Source: Novosphingobium decolorationis (GTDB lineage Bacteria; Pseudomonadota; Alphaproteobacteria; Sphingomonadales; Sphingomonadaceae). Taken from it: a DNA stretch of 64,000 bases. A program made the position numbers and the translations under genes. Where the stretch lies: the NCBI RefSeq assembly GCF_018417475.1, contig NZ_CP054856.1, forward strand, positions 868,001 to 932,000, written 5' to 3'. The notes under the pieces are model-generated. The model made no database searches and was not told where the DNA came from. It saw only the letters and a list, made by a program, of their open reading frames with translations. This document shows, one piece after another, positions 48,001 through 55,773 of this stretch; position 1 is the stretch's first letter, and each line of letters begins with the position of its first letter.

Positions 48001-48133
48001 GCGCAAGGCCCAGATCCGCATCGGCGTAGCGCGGCACGAGACCTGCCACGAGCGCATCGGCAAACCCGCGGTGGGCGGCAATCGAAAAGACACTGGGCGA
48101 AGGCTCGTCCCCCGCCGCAAACAGATCAGGCAC
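45089..48133 (-). CDS. addB: Double-strand-break repair nuclease subunit AddB
   Basis: About 1014 residues from the GTG at 48133. An in-frame TTG at 48136 is an alternative; the frame beyond that runs through murU and is not AddB-like. An inactivated helicase-like core includes TLLLPSRRTVRTVTEAFVR and VICGGLTEGVWPASPSQDS. The C-terminal nuclease has ILGRTDRLDRKADGTIAVVD followed by YKTGQPP. It partners AddA in recombinational repair. It overlaps the murU end by 8 bases. Confidence 0.93.
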   Translation of the reverse strand: MPDLFAAGDEPSPSVFSIAAHRGFADALVAGLVPRYADADLGLARLTLLLPSRRTVRTVTEAFVRYAGEQGMGAETADGARAPTGMLLPRMAVVGDLDLDEALGPLLDPLGAADIPPACDPTRRWLRLAHYLRHVEGDAAGKGPALLRRAFELGSTMDRLLVEGIAPIDLLSDEVVAIVGDLSKHWEDNTRSFLKVQQFWIAELAGRGEIDAPERRNRLFAHAAESWAANPPEFPIVAAGVTSASPALARLLRVVSELRDGAVILPDLDLGLDAEVWEELGSAGKPAEPEDPPFGRHDAVTHPQYHLKLLLNRMGLSRTDVRPWHRSGMAASPPERKAAISNLFLPPRASAAWVSLPADKRRLSDVRLMESVHPGEEAQAIALLIRVALETPERRVALVTPDRGLAARVVSHLQRWGITADDTAGQPLPQTAAGRLFLLLAEVLAEQGAPVPLIALLTHPFAGSGEGRARWLESARRLDLALRGPRPAAGLAPLAALAKENRLGTWWEKVEACLAPLFELYAAEPLEKALGVLTEAAEALCGENLWTGADGRALSAFIEELRAGASAAGTLVDARDIHAVLRDAMDRTSVRPPWGGHPRVSIYGLLEARMSRADLVICGGLTEGVWPASPSQDSLLPPAVLRALGVPGADFRIGLAAHDLAAALGAPEVVLSWAQRDEGGPVIPSRFVLRVKAMLGDQVGRHLEREIPRLARLIDDAPRAAPHPRPQPMPSAEQRRVAVSVTGLDRLRGDPYQFYASAVLKLRSLDSLDAEPSAAWRGEIAHLIMQKWHEAGEPKEGLHAIAQKVLDDESAHPLMRALWWPRLSAALETFEGLVLAGKEEGREVLGVEKWGRMDYRDVTILGRTDRLDRKADGTIAVVDYKTGQPPSGTRVEEGFALQLGVTGLIVEAGGFEGVAGEVTGFEYWSMAKAKDGSIGYMNEPVREGRKKSGLVREEFLDRTREYLDDALSRWILGNEPFTARLNPDLDLYSDYDQLMRLDEWITGLGKPARKEDTP

Positions 48134-48851
48134 CAAGGAGATACTCTTCGGTCGGCTTGATCGCGCCGGGCTCGCCCACCTCGAACCACTCGCCCTGATG
48201 CGAAATGCCGAACAGGCGGCCTTCCTCGATGGCGCGGCTCCACAGGATATTGGTCGAGAACGGGCCTTCAGGCGCCTCGCGCAGGAGGCGCTTCGAAACG
48301 ATCTGGATGCCGGTGTAGATGAAGGGCGCGACACGGCCCGGCTTGCGGCGCGAAACGCGGCCCTCGGCGTCGAGGTGGAAGTCGCCCTCGCCCCGGTAAT
48401 TGCGCGCGCGGGCGTGCGGCACCATCAGGAGCAGCGCGTCCATCCGCTCCGGGTCCCAGCCGTTCGAAAGGTCGGCAAAGACGTTCTCGGGGCCATCGAG
48501 CCAGATGTTGTCGCTGTTGAGGCAGAAGAAGGGATCGGGCAGCGTGTCGGCCGCATGGACCATGCCCCCGCCCGTTTCCAGAAGCTGCGCGCGTTCATCG
48601 GAAATGACCGTCTTCGGGCCTGCCTTGCGCACCTCCAGATGCCCTTCCAGGGCATCGGCCATATAGTGCACGTTGACCACGGCCTGCGCGATACCCGCCG
48701 CCTCGAGCTTGTCGAGCGCGTGGTCGATCAGCGCCTTGTGTGCCACGCGCACGAGCGGCTTGGGCTGGGTCGCGGTGAGCGGACGCATCCGCTTGCCCAG
48801 GCCTGCGGCCAGGATCATCGCGGTATCGCTGGCAAGGGGGGCGCGGCTCAC
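48126..48851 (-). CDS. murU: N-acetylmuramate-1-phosphate uridylyltransferase MurU
   Basis: 241 residues from a GTG at 48851 that overlaps the amgK stop (GTGA). The nucleotidyltransferase signature ILAAGLGKRMRPLT...PKPLV is at the N-terminus, with LLETGGGMVHA and FFCLNSDNIW for sugar and metal binding. With AmgK it converts MurNAc to UDP-MurNAc, bypassing de novo synthesis and fosfomycin-sensitive MurA. The adjacent kinase makes MurU a better call than a generic sugar-nucleotide transferase. Confidence 0.88.
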   Translation of the reverse strand: MSRAPLASDTAMILAAGLGKRMRPLTATQPKPLVRVAHKALIDHALDKLEAAGIAQAVVNVHYMADALEGHLEVRKAGPKTVISDERAQLLETGGGMVHAADTLPDPFFCLNSDNIWLDGPENVFADLSNGWDPERMDALLLMVPHARARNYRGEGDFHLDAEGRVSRRKPGRVAPFIYTGIQIVSKRLLREAPEGPFSTNILWSRAIEEGRLFGISHQGEWFEVGEPGAIKPTEEYLLGA

Positions 48852-49846
48852 AGCGCGAAGCTCCCGCCCTTGGCCTGGCGCAATTCGGCCGGGATGTTGG
48901 CGGCGAACCACTCCGCCACGGGGGCGAGCGCGGGGTGCGCGAGATCGCGTTCGAGATGCGCCCATACGCGCGGGATCATGTCGAGGTAGCGCGGCTTCCC
49001 ATCGCGCTTCCACAGGCGCACGAAAATGCCCACGATCTTGGCATTCCGCTGGGCGCCAAGGCGCGCGTAGTCGGCCAGGAGCACCTCCGGATCACAGCCC
49101 GTCGCGCGCACGTAATGCGCGATCATCGCCTGCTCGACTTCGGGCGAGACGTCGCGGCGCGCGTCCTGCAAGAGCGAGACGAGGTCGTAGGCCCGGTGCC
49201 CGACCAGCGCGTCCTGGAAGTCCAGCAGGCCCTGCTTTTCCAGCGAGCCCAGGAGCATGATGTTCTCGGCGTGGTAATCGCGCAGCACCGCGACGCCCGG
49301 ACGCTGACGCGGCAGGAGATCGGCCAGTACCGTCTCCCAGGCCTTGGCGTAGCCTTCGACATCGACGTAGAGCTTTTGCGCGGGCACGTACCATTCGGTA
49401 AAGAGCTTCGCCTCGCGCAGGTATTCGCTCAGCGTGTAGTCGTTGAACGGGCCGCCCGGGAGGTCATGGAGCTGGACCAGCGCGTCGACCGCGCCGGTGT
49501 AGATCGCCATTTCGTCGCCCGGCCACTCATCGAGGTAATCGCGCACGCGTGCATCGCCGAAGTCCTCCAGCAGCACGAAACCCTGTGTGGCGTCCTCGGC
49601 CAGGATGCGCGGGGGACGCAGGCCATTGTCATCAAGCCAGCGCGCGGCGCGCAGGAAGGGCACCGGATCCTCGTTGGGCGGCGGCGCGTGCATCAGCATG
49701 GCCGAGGCGTCCTCACCCCGGCGCAGGCGGAAATAGCGGCGGAACGAGGCATCGCCGGGCAGCGGCTCCACGCGCGCGTCCCCCCAGCCAGCCTTGGCCA
49801 CAAACGAATCGAGCCCTTCAGGGCCTGTCACACCAGCGTCTGTCAT
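48848..49846 (-). CDS. amgK: Anomeric MurNAc/GlcNAc kinase AmgK
   Basis: 332 residues, aminoglycoside-phosphotransferase fold. N-lobe: PLPGDASFRRYFRLR and GFVLLEDFGDARV. Catalytic loop: VLRDYHAENIML. Metal loop: LLDFQDALVGHRAYDLVSLLQDAR. It phosphorylates the anomeric OH of recycled cell-wall sugars. The start at 49846 overlaps the tsaE stop (ATGA). The AmgK-MurU pairing is the known peptidoglycan-recycling route of many Gram-negatives. Confidence 0.88.
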   Translation of the reverse strand: MTDAGVTGPEGLDSFVAKAGWGDARVEPLPGDASFRRYFRLRRGEDASAMLMHAPPPNEDPVPFLRAARWLDDNGLRPPRILAEDATQGFVLLEDFGDARVRDYLDEWPGDEMAIYTGAVDALVQLHDLPGGPFNDYTLSEYLREAKLFTEWYVPAQKLYVDVEGYAKAWETVLADLLPRQRPGVAVLRDYHAENIMLLGSLEKQGLLDFQDALVGHRAYDLVSLLQDARRDVSPEVEQAMIAHYVRATGCDPEVLLADYARLGAQRNAKIVGIFVRLWKRDGKPRYLDMIPRVWAHLERDLAHPALAPVAEWFAANIPAELRQAKGGSFAL

Positions 49847-50307
49847 TTCGGCATCCGCCCTAGCCAATCCGCCCCACCCCGGGCAATGGCGATGCGCCCG
49901 GCATCCGCAACTTCGAGCGCAAGCGTGAGGCAAGCCGGCTCATGTTCAAAGCCACCGGCGTGATCGGGCCACTCGGCGATGAGCGCCGCGCCCTCGCGGT
50001 ATTCTTCCAGACCGATCTCGTAAGCCTCGTCAGGATGTTCGAGGCGGTAGAAGTCGGCGTGGACCAGCGGCAGGCGTACACCCGTGCCGTCCGGCCCCGG
50101 CTCGTAGACCTCGATGATCGCGAAGCTGGGTGAGGGAACCTCGCCTTCGTGGCCGAGGCCCGCGACAATGGCGCGCGCAAGGGTGGTCTTGCCCGCGCCA
50201 AGTCCGCCTTCGAGCGCGACGACGTCGCCGGGACGTAGCGCCTCGGCAATCGTCCTGCCCAGCCGTTCCATGGCGGCAAGGTCGGGAAGTTCGAGTGTCG
50301 TTGTCAT
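49843..50307 (-). CDS. tsaE: tRNA threonylcarbamoyladenosine biosynthesis ATPase TsaE
   Basis: 154 residues. Walker A GGLGAGKTTLAR lies near 34-45, with VPSPSFAIIEVYE, VHADFYRLEHPDEAYEIGLEEY (given as VHADFYRLEHP and YEIGLEEY) and the catalytic IAEWPDHAG. TsaE with TsaB and TsaD makes t6A at position 37 of ANN-decoding tRNAs. It overlaps both divL (upstream) and amgK (downstream) by 4 bases. Confidence 0.95.
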   Translation of the reverse strand: MTTTLELPDLAAMERLGRTIAEALRPGDVVALEGGLGAGKTTLARAIVAGLGHEGEVPSPSFAIIEVYEPGPDGTGVRLPLVHADFYRLEHPDEAYEIGLEEYREGAALIAEWPDHAGGFEHEPACLTLALEVADAGRIAIARGGADWLGRMPK

Positions 50308-52664
50308 GGCAGCTCCACGAGGGCCTGGGTGCCCTGGCCAGGTTCGGATTGCAGAGTAAGCGTTCCGCCGTGCGCCTCGATCAGCTGGCGGGCGAGCGGC
50401 AGGCCGAGGCCCTGCCGGCGCTCCACGCTCTTGCCGTCCGCGCTTACCTTCATCCCATCGAGCGCGCGGGCGAGCGTGCGCCCGTCCATGCCTGCGCCCT
50501 TGTCCTCGACCTGGATACGCACGACGTCGGCACCTGCCGCATTTCTCTTGCGTGTGGCCTGCAAAAGGATGCGCCCACCCTTGGGCGAAGCGCCGATGGC
50601 GTTATCGAGCAGCGCGCCGACAGCCCGGGCAAGGCGCTTGCGGTCCGCCTCGATCGGGCGCAGCAGGCCATCTGCGCGCAGGTCGAGCGTGAGCTCCATG
50701 GCGTCGAGCCGCCCCACCCTCTCCTCGGCCACCTGACGCAGGAACGGCATGAGATCGAGCGGCTCCTTGCGCAGCGGCAACATGCCCGCCTCGCTCTGCG
50801 AGAGGTCGAGCAGGCTCTCGATATGTTCGCCCAACTGCGTGACGGAAGCCAGGATCGCCGCGAGGTATTCCTTGCCGCTGTCGTTGAGGTCTCCGCCGAT
50901 GCCCGCGTCCAGCATCTCGGCAAAGCCGCCGATGGTGGTGAGCGGGGTGCGCAACTCATAGCTCATGCTCGCCAGGAAGCGCGTCTTGATCGCGTCGGCC
51001 TCGACGAGCGCGGCGTTGCTCTCGCGCAGGGCATCCTCGGCCTTTTGCGAATCGGTGATGTCGAGGACGGCCAGAAGCCCGTTTCCGTCCGGCAGCGGAA
51101 CGCCCGCGAATTCGAGGATACGCCCGTCGGAAAGCGCGATACGCCCGCCCTTCTGCGTCCGATCAAGCGTGGAGGCGCGCACCACGTTGCCCACCTTCTC
51201 CGCTTCGGCACCGCGGCGAAGGCGCGGCGCGATCTTCTTGAGCAAGGTCTCGACGTGCGGGTGGGTGTCGAGGAAATCGCTCTCCAACCCCCAGTCGTTG
51301 GCAAAGCGCCGGTTCCAGATCTGCATGCGGCCATCGGGCGCAAACACGGCGATGGATTCGAACAGGCTGTCGACGATGGCCGTGCGCGTGCGCAGCAGCG
51401 TGTCCCGCATGGCCGAGAGGCGCAGCTGCTCGGTACGATCCTCGGCGATGAGGAGCAGCCCTCCATCGGGGAGCGGCTGCGCGACAATGCGCATGTAGGT
51501 GCCATCAGGCAGGGTCCAGGCTTCCTCACGGGTGGCGTCGGAGAGGAACCAGGCCGTCTTCTCGCGGCGCCAGGCCGGAAAGTCGCGCACTTCGGGCACA
51601 CGCCCGGCATCGCGCGCGGCATCGAGCAGACGCTCGAACGCCGGTGGATCGTGCTCGGCGCTGGCAGGCAGGTTGAACACCCGCTGGAAAGGCTGGTTAG
51701 CAAAGGACAAGCGGCGCTGGCGGTCGAACTGGGCGACACCGGCCGAAAGCTGATCAAGCAGCGCACGCTGCGCATCGCGGAACGCCCGGAACGAGCGCGA
51801 GAGCTCTTCCATATCCTCGATATCAACCGCATAGCCCGCCACGCCCTCGCCGCCGAGTGGGAGGTCGGAGACGCGCAGCGCCCGGCGCTCGCCGTCGATG
51901 GTGGTGGAGACCACGCGCTCGACCGGCACGTTGCGCTCGGCCGCCTGCAGCGCGACATCGCCCGGCGTAAAGCCTTCGACCGTCTCGATCAGTTCGATCC
52001 CTGCGTTGACGACCTGTTCCGCGCTCTGGCCGCCCACGGCGTCGACATAGGCGCGGTTGACGAGTTGCAGCGCGCCATCGGGACGACGGAACCACATGGG
52101 CATCGGCGCAGCCTCGATCAGCGAGACGAGCGCACTGAAATCACCGCGCGCACGGGCCGCCTCTTCGCGCAAGCGGCTGAGTTCGCTCTCGCTTTCGGAA
52201 AAGTCGAAGACCCAGACCAGCGCCGCGCCGCCGGGCGAAACCTGCGGATCGGCCAGGTGCCCACGCAAGGCCAGGCTGCGCGAGGAATTGCGCGGCGTCG
52301 CGGCCAGACGAAAGGGCGAGGCCGTCTTCTGGGTGCGGCGCACCGCTTCGGCCAGTTCGGTCAGCTTGTCGGCGGGCAGCCCCCGCTCGCCGGTGTCGAG
52401 TTCGGTCAGGTACTGCGGCACGGAATCGAGCCCGAGCCACTGCGCCAGCCGGGGCGAGGCTTCGATCCGGCCGTCCGAGCGGACCAGCAAGGGCAGCGCG
52501 GGGCTCTCCTCGATCATCCGGGCAAGCCGGCGGGCCGAGCGAAGCTGCATTTCGGCACGCTTCTGGCGGCGCCGCGCAACGAGGATCGCCCAGGCCGCCG
52601 CCAGCGTCCAGGCCGCGAGCAGAATGCCGATCACGAGGGGCAGAAAACGATCAGTCTCCATCAC
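50304..52664 (-). CDS. divL: DivL-like PAS sensor kinase with Tyr in the H-box
   Basis: 786 residues, close to Caulobacter DivL. One N-terminal membrane helix (about 8-30) precedes several PAS domains (approximately 45-150, 185-310, 320-430, 440-545). The dimerisation helix reads MSYELRTPLTTIGGFAEML, with Tyr569 (TAT at 50960-50958) at the place of the phospho-accepting His. The ATPase domain has LLDNAIGASPKGG, the DKGAGMD box and GLGLPLARQL. DivL controls CckA and DivK signalling in the cell cycle and does not act as a classical kinase. It is the first gene of the tsaE-amgK-murU-addB-addA operon. Confidence 0.9.
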   Translation of the reverse strand: MMETDRFLPLVIGILLAAWTLAAAWAILVARRRQKRAEMQLRSARRLARMIEESPALPLLVRSDGRIEASPRLAQWLGLDSVPQYLTELDTGERGLPADKLTELAEAVRRTQKTASPFRLAATPRNSSRSLALRGHLADPQVSPGGAALVWVFDFSESESELSRLREEAARARGDFSALVSLIEAAPMPMWFRRPDGALQLVNRAYVDAVGGQSAEQVVNAGIELIETVEGFTPGDVALQAAERNVPVERVVSTTIDGERRALRVSDLPLGGEGVAGYAVDIEDMEELSRSFRAFRDAQRALLDQLSAGVAQFDRQRRLSFANQPFQRVFNLPASAEHDPPAFERLLDAARDAGRVPEVRDFPAWRREKTAWFLSDATREEAWTLPDGTYMRIVAQPLPDGGLLLIAEDRTEQLRLSAMRDTLLRTRTAIVDSLFESIAVFAPDGRMQIWNRRFANDWGLESDFLDTHPHVETLLKKIAPRLRRGAEAEKVGNVVRASTLDRTQKGGRIALSDGRILEFAGVPLPDGNGLLAVLDITDSQKAEDALRESNAALVEADAIKTRFLASMSYELRTPLTTIGGFAEMLDAGIGGDLNDSGKEYLAAILASVTQLGEHIESLLDLSQSEAGMLPLRKEPLDLMPFLRQVAEERVGRLDAMELTLDLRADGLLRPIEADRKRLARAVGALLDNAIGASPKGGRILLQATRKRNAAGADVVRIQVEDKGAGMDGRTLARALDGMKVSADGKSVERRQGLGLPLARQLIEAHGGTLTLQSEPGQGTQALVELP

Positions 52665-52740
52665 CCTTGGCTATGGTGCGCACGGCGCGCAAAGACAATG
52701 CCCTCTCCGCCCGGCCACCTCAAAACTGTGCCGGATAACG

Positions 52741-52771
52741 AAAAAGGGGCCGCGCCTTCGCGCAGCCCCTT
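52741..52771 (-). terminator. Rho-independent terminator after ahcY
   Basis: Read on the minus strand, AAGGGGC-T-GCGC pairs with GCGC-G-GCCCCTT around a GAAG loop and is followed by a T-run. It separates ahcY from divL, so the divL operon must have its own promoter within the ~75 bases before its start. Confidence 0.88.
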
Positions 52772-52813
52772 CATCCTGCAAAACGGTTGGGCAGACTGGC
52801 TGCCCGTCCGAAA

Positions 52814-54220
52814 TCAGTAGCGGTAGTGGTCGGGCTTGAACGGGCCTTCCACCGGCACGCCGATGTAGTCGGCCTGGCGCTGCGAAAGCTCGGTCAGCTT
52901 GACGCCCAGCTTCTTGAGGTGAAGCGCGGCGACCTTCTCGTCGAGGACCTTGGGAAGAACGTAGACGTCGTTCTTGTAGTTTTCCGACTTGGTGAAGAGT
53001 TCGATCTGCGCCAGCGTCTGGTTGGTGAAGCTGGCCGACATCACGAAGCTGGGGTGACCGGTGGCGCAGCCCAGGTTCACCAGGCGGCCCTGTGCGAGGA
53101 TCAGCAGCTGCTTGCCGTCGGGCAGCGTGACGAGGTCGGTGCCGGGCTTGATTTCCTTCCACTCGTAGTTGTCGAGCGCGGAAATCTGGATCTCGCTGTC
53201 GAAGTGGCCGATGTTGCAGACAATGGCCTTGTCCTTCATGCCCTTCATGTGCTCGCCGGTGATGACACCTTCGTTGCCGGTCGCGGTCACGAAGATCTCG
53301 GCGCGGGTCACGGCCTCTTCCATGGTGACGACCTCGAAGCCTTCCATCGCGGCCTGGAGCGCGCAGATGGGATCGACTTCGGTGACGAGAACGCGGGCGC
53401 CGCCGTTGCGCAGCGACTGGGCCGAGCCCTTGCCGACATCGCCGAAGCCGGCAACGCAGGCGACCTTGCCCGAGAGCATGACGTCGGTGGCGCGGCGGAT
53501 CGCGTCGACCAGCGATTCACGGCAACCGTAGAGGTTGTCGAACTTCGACTTGGTAACCGAGTCGTTCACGTTGATCGCCGGGAACGGGAGCTTGCCCTGC
53601 TTGGCGATGTGGTAGAGGCGGTGCACGCCGGTGGTGGTCTCTTCCGAAACGCCCTTGATGGCCTGGACCGACTTGGTCAGGTAGCCCGGCTTTTCCTTGA
53701 GGAACTTCTTGAGCGAGCGGACGAATTCGATTTCCTCGGCGTTGCTCGGCTCGAACAGGTCTTCACCCGCTTCGACGCGTGCGCCCCACAGCGCGAACAT
53801 GGTGGCATCGCCGCCATCGTCGAGGATCATGTTGGCGGTGTCATCGCCCCAGTCGAAGATCTTGCCGACGTAGTCCCAGTAGTCGGACAGGCTCTCGCCC
53901 TTGATGGCGTAGACGGGGATGCCCTGCGCGGCGATCGCGGCCGCGGCGTGGTCCTGGGTTGAGAAGATGTTGCAGGTCGCCCAGCGCACTTCGGCACCCA
54001 GCGCGACCAGCGTCTCGATGAGAACGGCGGTCTGGATCGTCATGTGCAGCGAGCCGGTGATGCGCGCACCCTTGAGCGGCTGCTGTGCACCATATTCCTC
54101 GCGCAGGGCCATCAGGCCCGGCATTTCGGTCTCGGCGATCGCGATTTCGGCGCGGCCGTAATCGGCGAGCGACATGTCGGCGATGGCGTAGTCGTGAACG
54201 GCGGTATCAGCTGTGGCCAC
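52814..54220 (-). CDS. ahcY: S-adenosylhomocysteine hydrolase
   Basis: 468 residues. Substrate-site segments include [28 protein letters not shown], and [13 protein letters not shown] with the Lys-Asp pair. The NAD-binding Rossmann motif is [15 protein letters not shown], and the C-terminal end is KPDHYRY. It splits SAH to adenosine and homocysteine, relieving inhibition of methyltransferases. It is monocistronic, with a terminator after it and a long leader holding a palindromic operator. Confidence 0.98.
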   Translation of the reverse strand: MATADTAVHDYAIADMSLADYGRAEIAIAETEMPGLMALREEYGAQQPLKGARITGSLHMTIQTAVLIETLVALGAEVRWATCNIFSTQDHAAAAIAAQGIPVYAIKGESLSDYWDYVGKIFDWGDDTANMILDDGGDATMFALWGARVEAGEDLFEPSNAEEIEFVRSLKKFLKEKPGYLTKSVQAIKGVSEETTTGVHRLYHIAKQGKLPFPAINVNDSVTKSKFDNLYGCRESLVDAIRRATDVMLSGKVACVAGFGDVGKGSAQSLRNGGARVLVTEVDPICALQAAMEGFEVVTMEEAVTRAEIFVTATGNEGVITGEHMKGMKDKAIVCNIGHFDSEIQISALDNYEWKEIKPGTDLVTLPDGKQLLILAQGRLVNLGCATGHPSFVMSASFTNQTLAQIELFTKSENYKNDVYVLPKVLDEKVAALHLKKLGVKLTELSQRQADYIGVPVEGPFKPDHYRY

Positions 54221-54320
54221 GAGGGAACTCCTGGGGAATGATCGTGTGAATGATGTCGACGCCCGAAAGCGCCGGCGGTTGGTGAGGGATTAAAGGACCC
54301 CCGGCCAAAACGCAAACCGA

Positions 54321-54340
54321 ATATAAAGACATCTTTATAT
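54321..54340. promoter_or_regulatory. Palindromic operator upstream of ahcY (SahR/SamR-type candidate)
   Basis: ATATAAAGA-CA-TCTTTATAT is a 9+9 perfect palindrome about 100 bases before ahcY, an AT-rich block in GC-rich DNA. ArsR-family regulators of SAM/SAH metabolism in alphaproteobacteria bind similar sequences upstream of ahcY and met genes, so this is a plausible SahR/SamR site. On the minus strand a possible -35/-10 (TTGCGT then TTAATC) lies just downstream. Confidence 0.7.
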
Positions 54341-54527
54341 CCACCCTGAATGCACCACCACTCAGCGCCACCATGACCGCGCGGGACCACCGCGCAGGGC
54401 CACCTTGCAAAGACGCATCATTCCGGACCTCGCGAGCGGCTCAGCGCTATCCCGGAAAAATGCACGCTCGCTTTCGAGCGCCATCCGCACGGGCCCGGAG
54501 TTTCCCGATTTCAGAACCGCATGGGCA

Positions 54528-54555
54528 TTGCAGGGCGCCCTGCCCGGCCTATATC
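54528..54555 (+). promoter_or_regulatory. Candidate sigma70-type promoter of the peroxiredoxin gene
   Basis: TTGCAG (54528-54533) and TATATC (54550-54555) are separated by 16 bases. The expected start of transcription is about 36 bases before the peroxiredoxin ATG. It is a match by eye only. Confidence 0.4.
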
Positions 54556-54597
54556 GGGGACGCGAAACCGCACACCCATGCCAAGAAGGATGAACGC

Positions 54598-55077
54598 ATG
54601 ACCATCGCCGTAGGTGACAAACTTCCCGACGTGAAGCTGATGAAGGCGGGCGAGAGCGGCCCCGAGCCGGTCCAGAGCGCCGACTACTTCGCGGGCAAGA
54701 AGGTCGCGCTCTTCTCGGTCCCGGGCGCCTTCACCCCGACCTGTTCGGCCAAGCACCTTCCCGGCTTCGTCGACAAGGCGGCCGAGCTCAAGGCCAAGGG
54801 CATCGACGAGATCGCCTGCACCGCCGTCAACGACGCCTTCGTGATGGGCGCCTGGGGCAAGGCCGCCGGTTCGTCCGACGTCACGATGCTGGCCGACGGC
54901 AACGGCGACCTCGTCAAGGCGCTGGACCTGACCATGGACGGCTCGGGCTTCGGCATGGGCACGCGCGGCCAGCGCTTCTCGATGGTCGTGAACGACGGCG
55001 TGGTCGAGCAGCTCAACGTCGAGGCCCCGGGCACCTTCGAGGTAAGCGCGGCGGAATACATGCTCGGCAAGCTCTGA
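54598..55077 (+). CDS. Peroxiredoxin (Prx5 / AhpE-like, redoxin family)
   Basis: 159 residues. The peroxidatic site is PGAFTPTCSAKHLPGF, typical of the Prx5 subgroup, with MGAWGKAAG and a conserved GTRGQRFSMVVNDG strand. It reduces peroxides using glutathione or thioredoxin; only one conserved Cys region besides ACTAV is seen. AAGGA lies nine bases before the ATG. It is divergent from ahcY and convergent with folE. Confidence 0.94.
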   Translation: MTIAVGDKLPDVKLMKAGESGPEPVQSADYFAGKKVALFSVPGAFTPTCSAKHLPGFVDKAAELKAKGIDEIACTAVNDAFVMGAWGKAAGSSDVTMLADGNGDLVKALDLTMDGSGFGMGTRGQRFSMVVNDGVVEQLNVEAPGTFEVSAAEYMLGKL

Positions 55078-55095
55078 GCACGGATCCTGTCCGAA

Positions 55096-55140
55096 ACGAA
55101 AAAGGGGCGGCGTACCTATGGTGCGCCGCCCCTTTTTCGT
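55096..55140. terminator. Bidirectional terminator between peroxiredoxin and folE
   Basis: ACGAAAAAGGGGCGGCG (55096-55112) pairs perfectly with 55124-55140. The A- and T-runs at the stem edges give a T-tract for either direction. Confidence 0.92.
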
Positions 55141-55164
55141 TCGTTGATGGCGTCTGGTGAAGGA

Positions 55165-55773
55165 TCAGTAGCCCATCAGGCTAAGCACTTCCTTGCGGCT
55201 GCGCTCATCTTCCAGGAACGTGCCCATCATGCGGCTGGTGATCATGCCCACGCCCGGCGTGCGCACGCCGCGACCGGTCATGCAGCCGTGCTGGGCCTCG
55301 ATCACCACGGCCACGCCGTGGGGCTTGAGGTGATTCCAGATGCACTGCGCGACTTCCGCAGTCAGACGCTCCTGGATCTGCAGGCGGCGCGCATATCCAT
55401 GCAGCACGCGCGCGAGCTTCGAGATGCCAACCACGTGGTCGCGCGGCAGGTAGGCGATGGCCGCCTTGCCCTGGATCGGCGCCATGTGGTGTTCGCAGTG
55501 CGACTGGAACGGAATGTCCTTGAGCAGGACGACCTCATCGTAGCCGCCCACTTCCTCGAAGACACGGGACAGGTGGATCGAAGGATCTTCCTGGTAACCC
55601 TGGCAATATTCCAGCCAGGCGCGCGCCACGCGCTTGGGCGTGTCGAGCAGCCCCTCGCGGGTCGGGTCATCGCCCGCCCAGCCGATCAGGGTGCGAATGG
55701 CCTCCTGGACGTGCTCCGGCACATCGGGCTTGCCGAGCGGATTGTCCATGTCCGGCTCGTCCAGACAGCTCAT
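55165..55773 (-). CDS. folE: GTP cyclohydrolase I
   Basis: 202 residues from 55773. The zinc ligands are in SHCEHHMAPIQGKAAIAYLP and QHGCMTGRGV; further conserved parts are KLARVLHGYARRLQ and DPTREGLLDTPKRV. It makes dihydroneopterin triphosphate for folate. The start at 55773 gives an ATGA overlap with the upstream phospholipase-D gene and has AAGGAG nine bases before it; an ATG at 55794 (209 residues) lacks a good site. Confidence 0.96.
   Translation of the reverse strand: MSCLDEPDMDNPLGKPDVPEHVQEAIRTLIGWAGDDPTREGLLDTPKRVARAWLEYCQGYQEDPSIHLSRVFEEVGGYDEVVLLKDIPFQSHCEHHMAPIQGKAAIAYLPRDHVVGISKLARVLHGYARRLQIQERLTAEVAQCIWNHLKPHGVAVVIEAQHGCMTGRGVRTPGVGMITSRMMGTFLEDERSRKEVLSLMGY

Noticed and set aside
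54221..54597. Possible SAH riboswitch before ahcY
   Set aside because: The conserved feature is a symmetric DNA palindrome, better explained as a protein operator; no riboswitch-like paired core was recognised.
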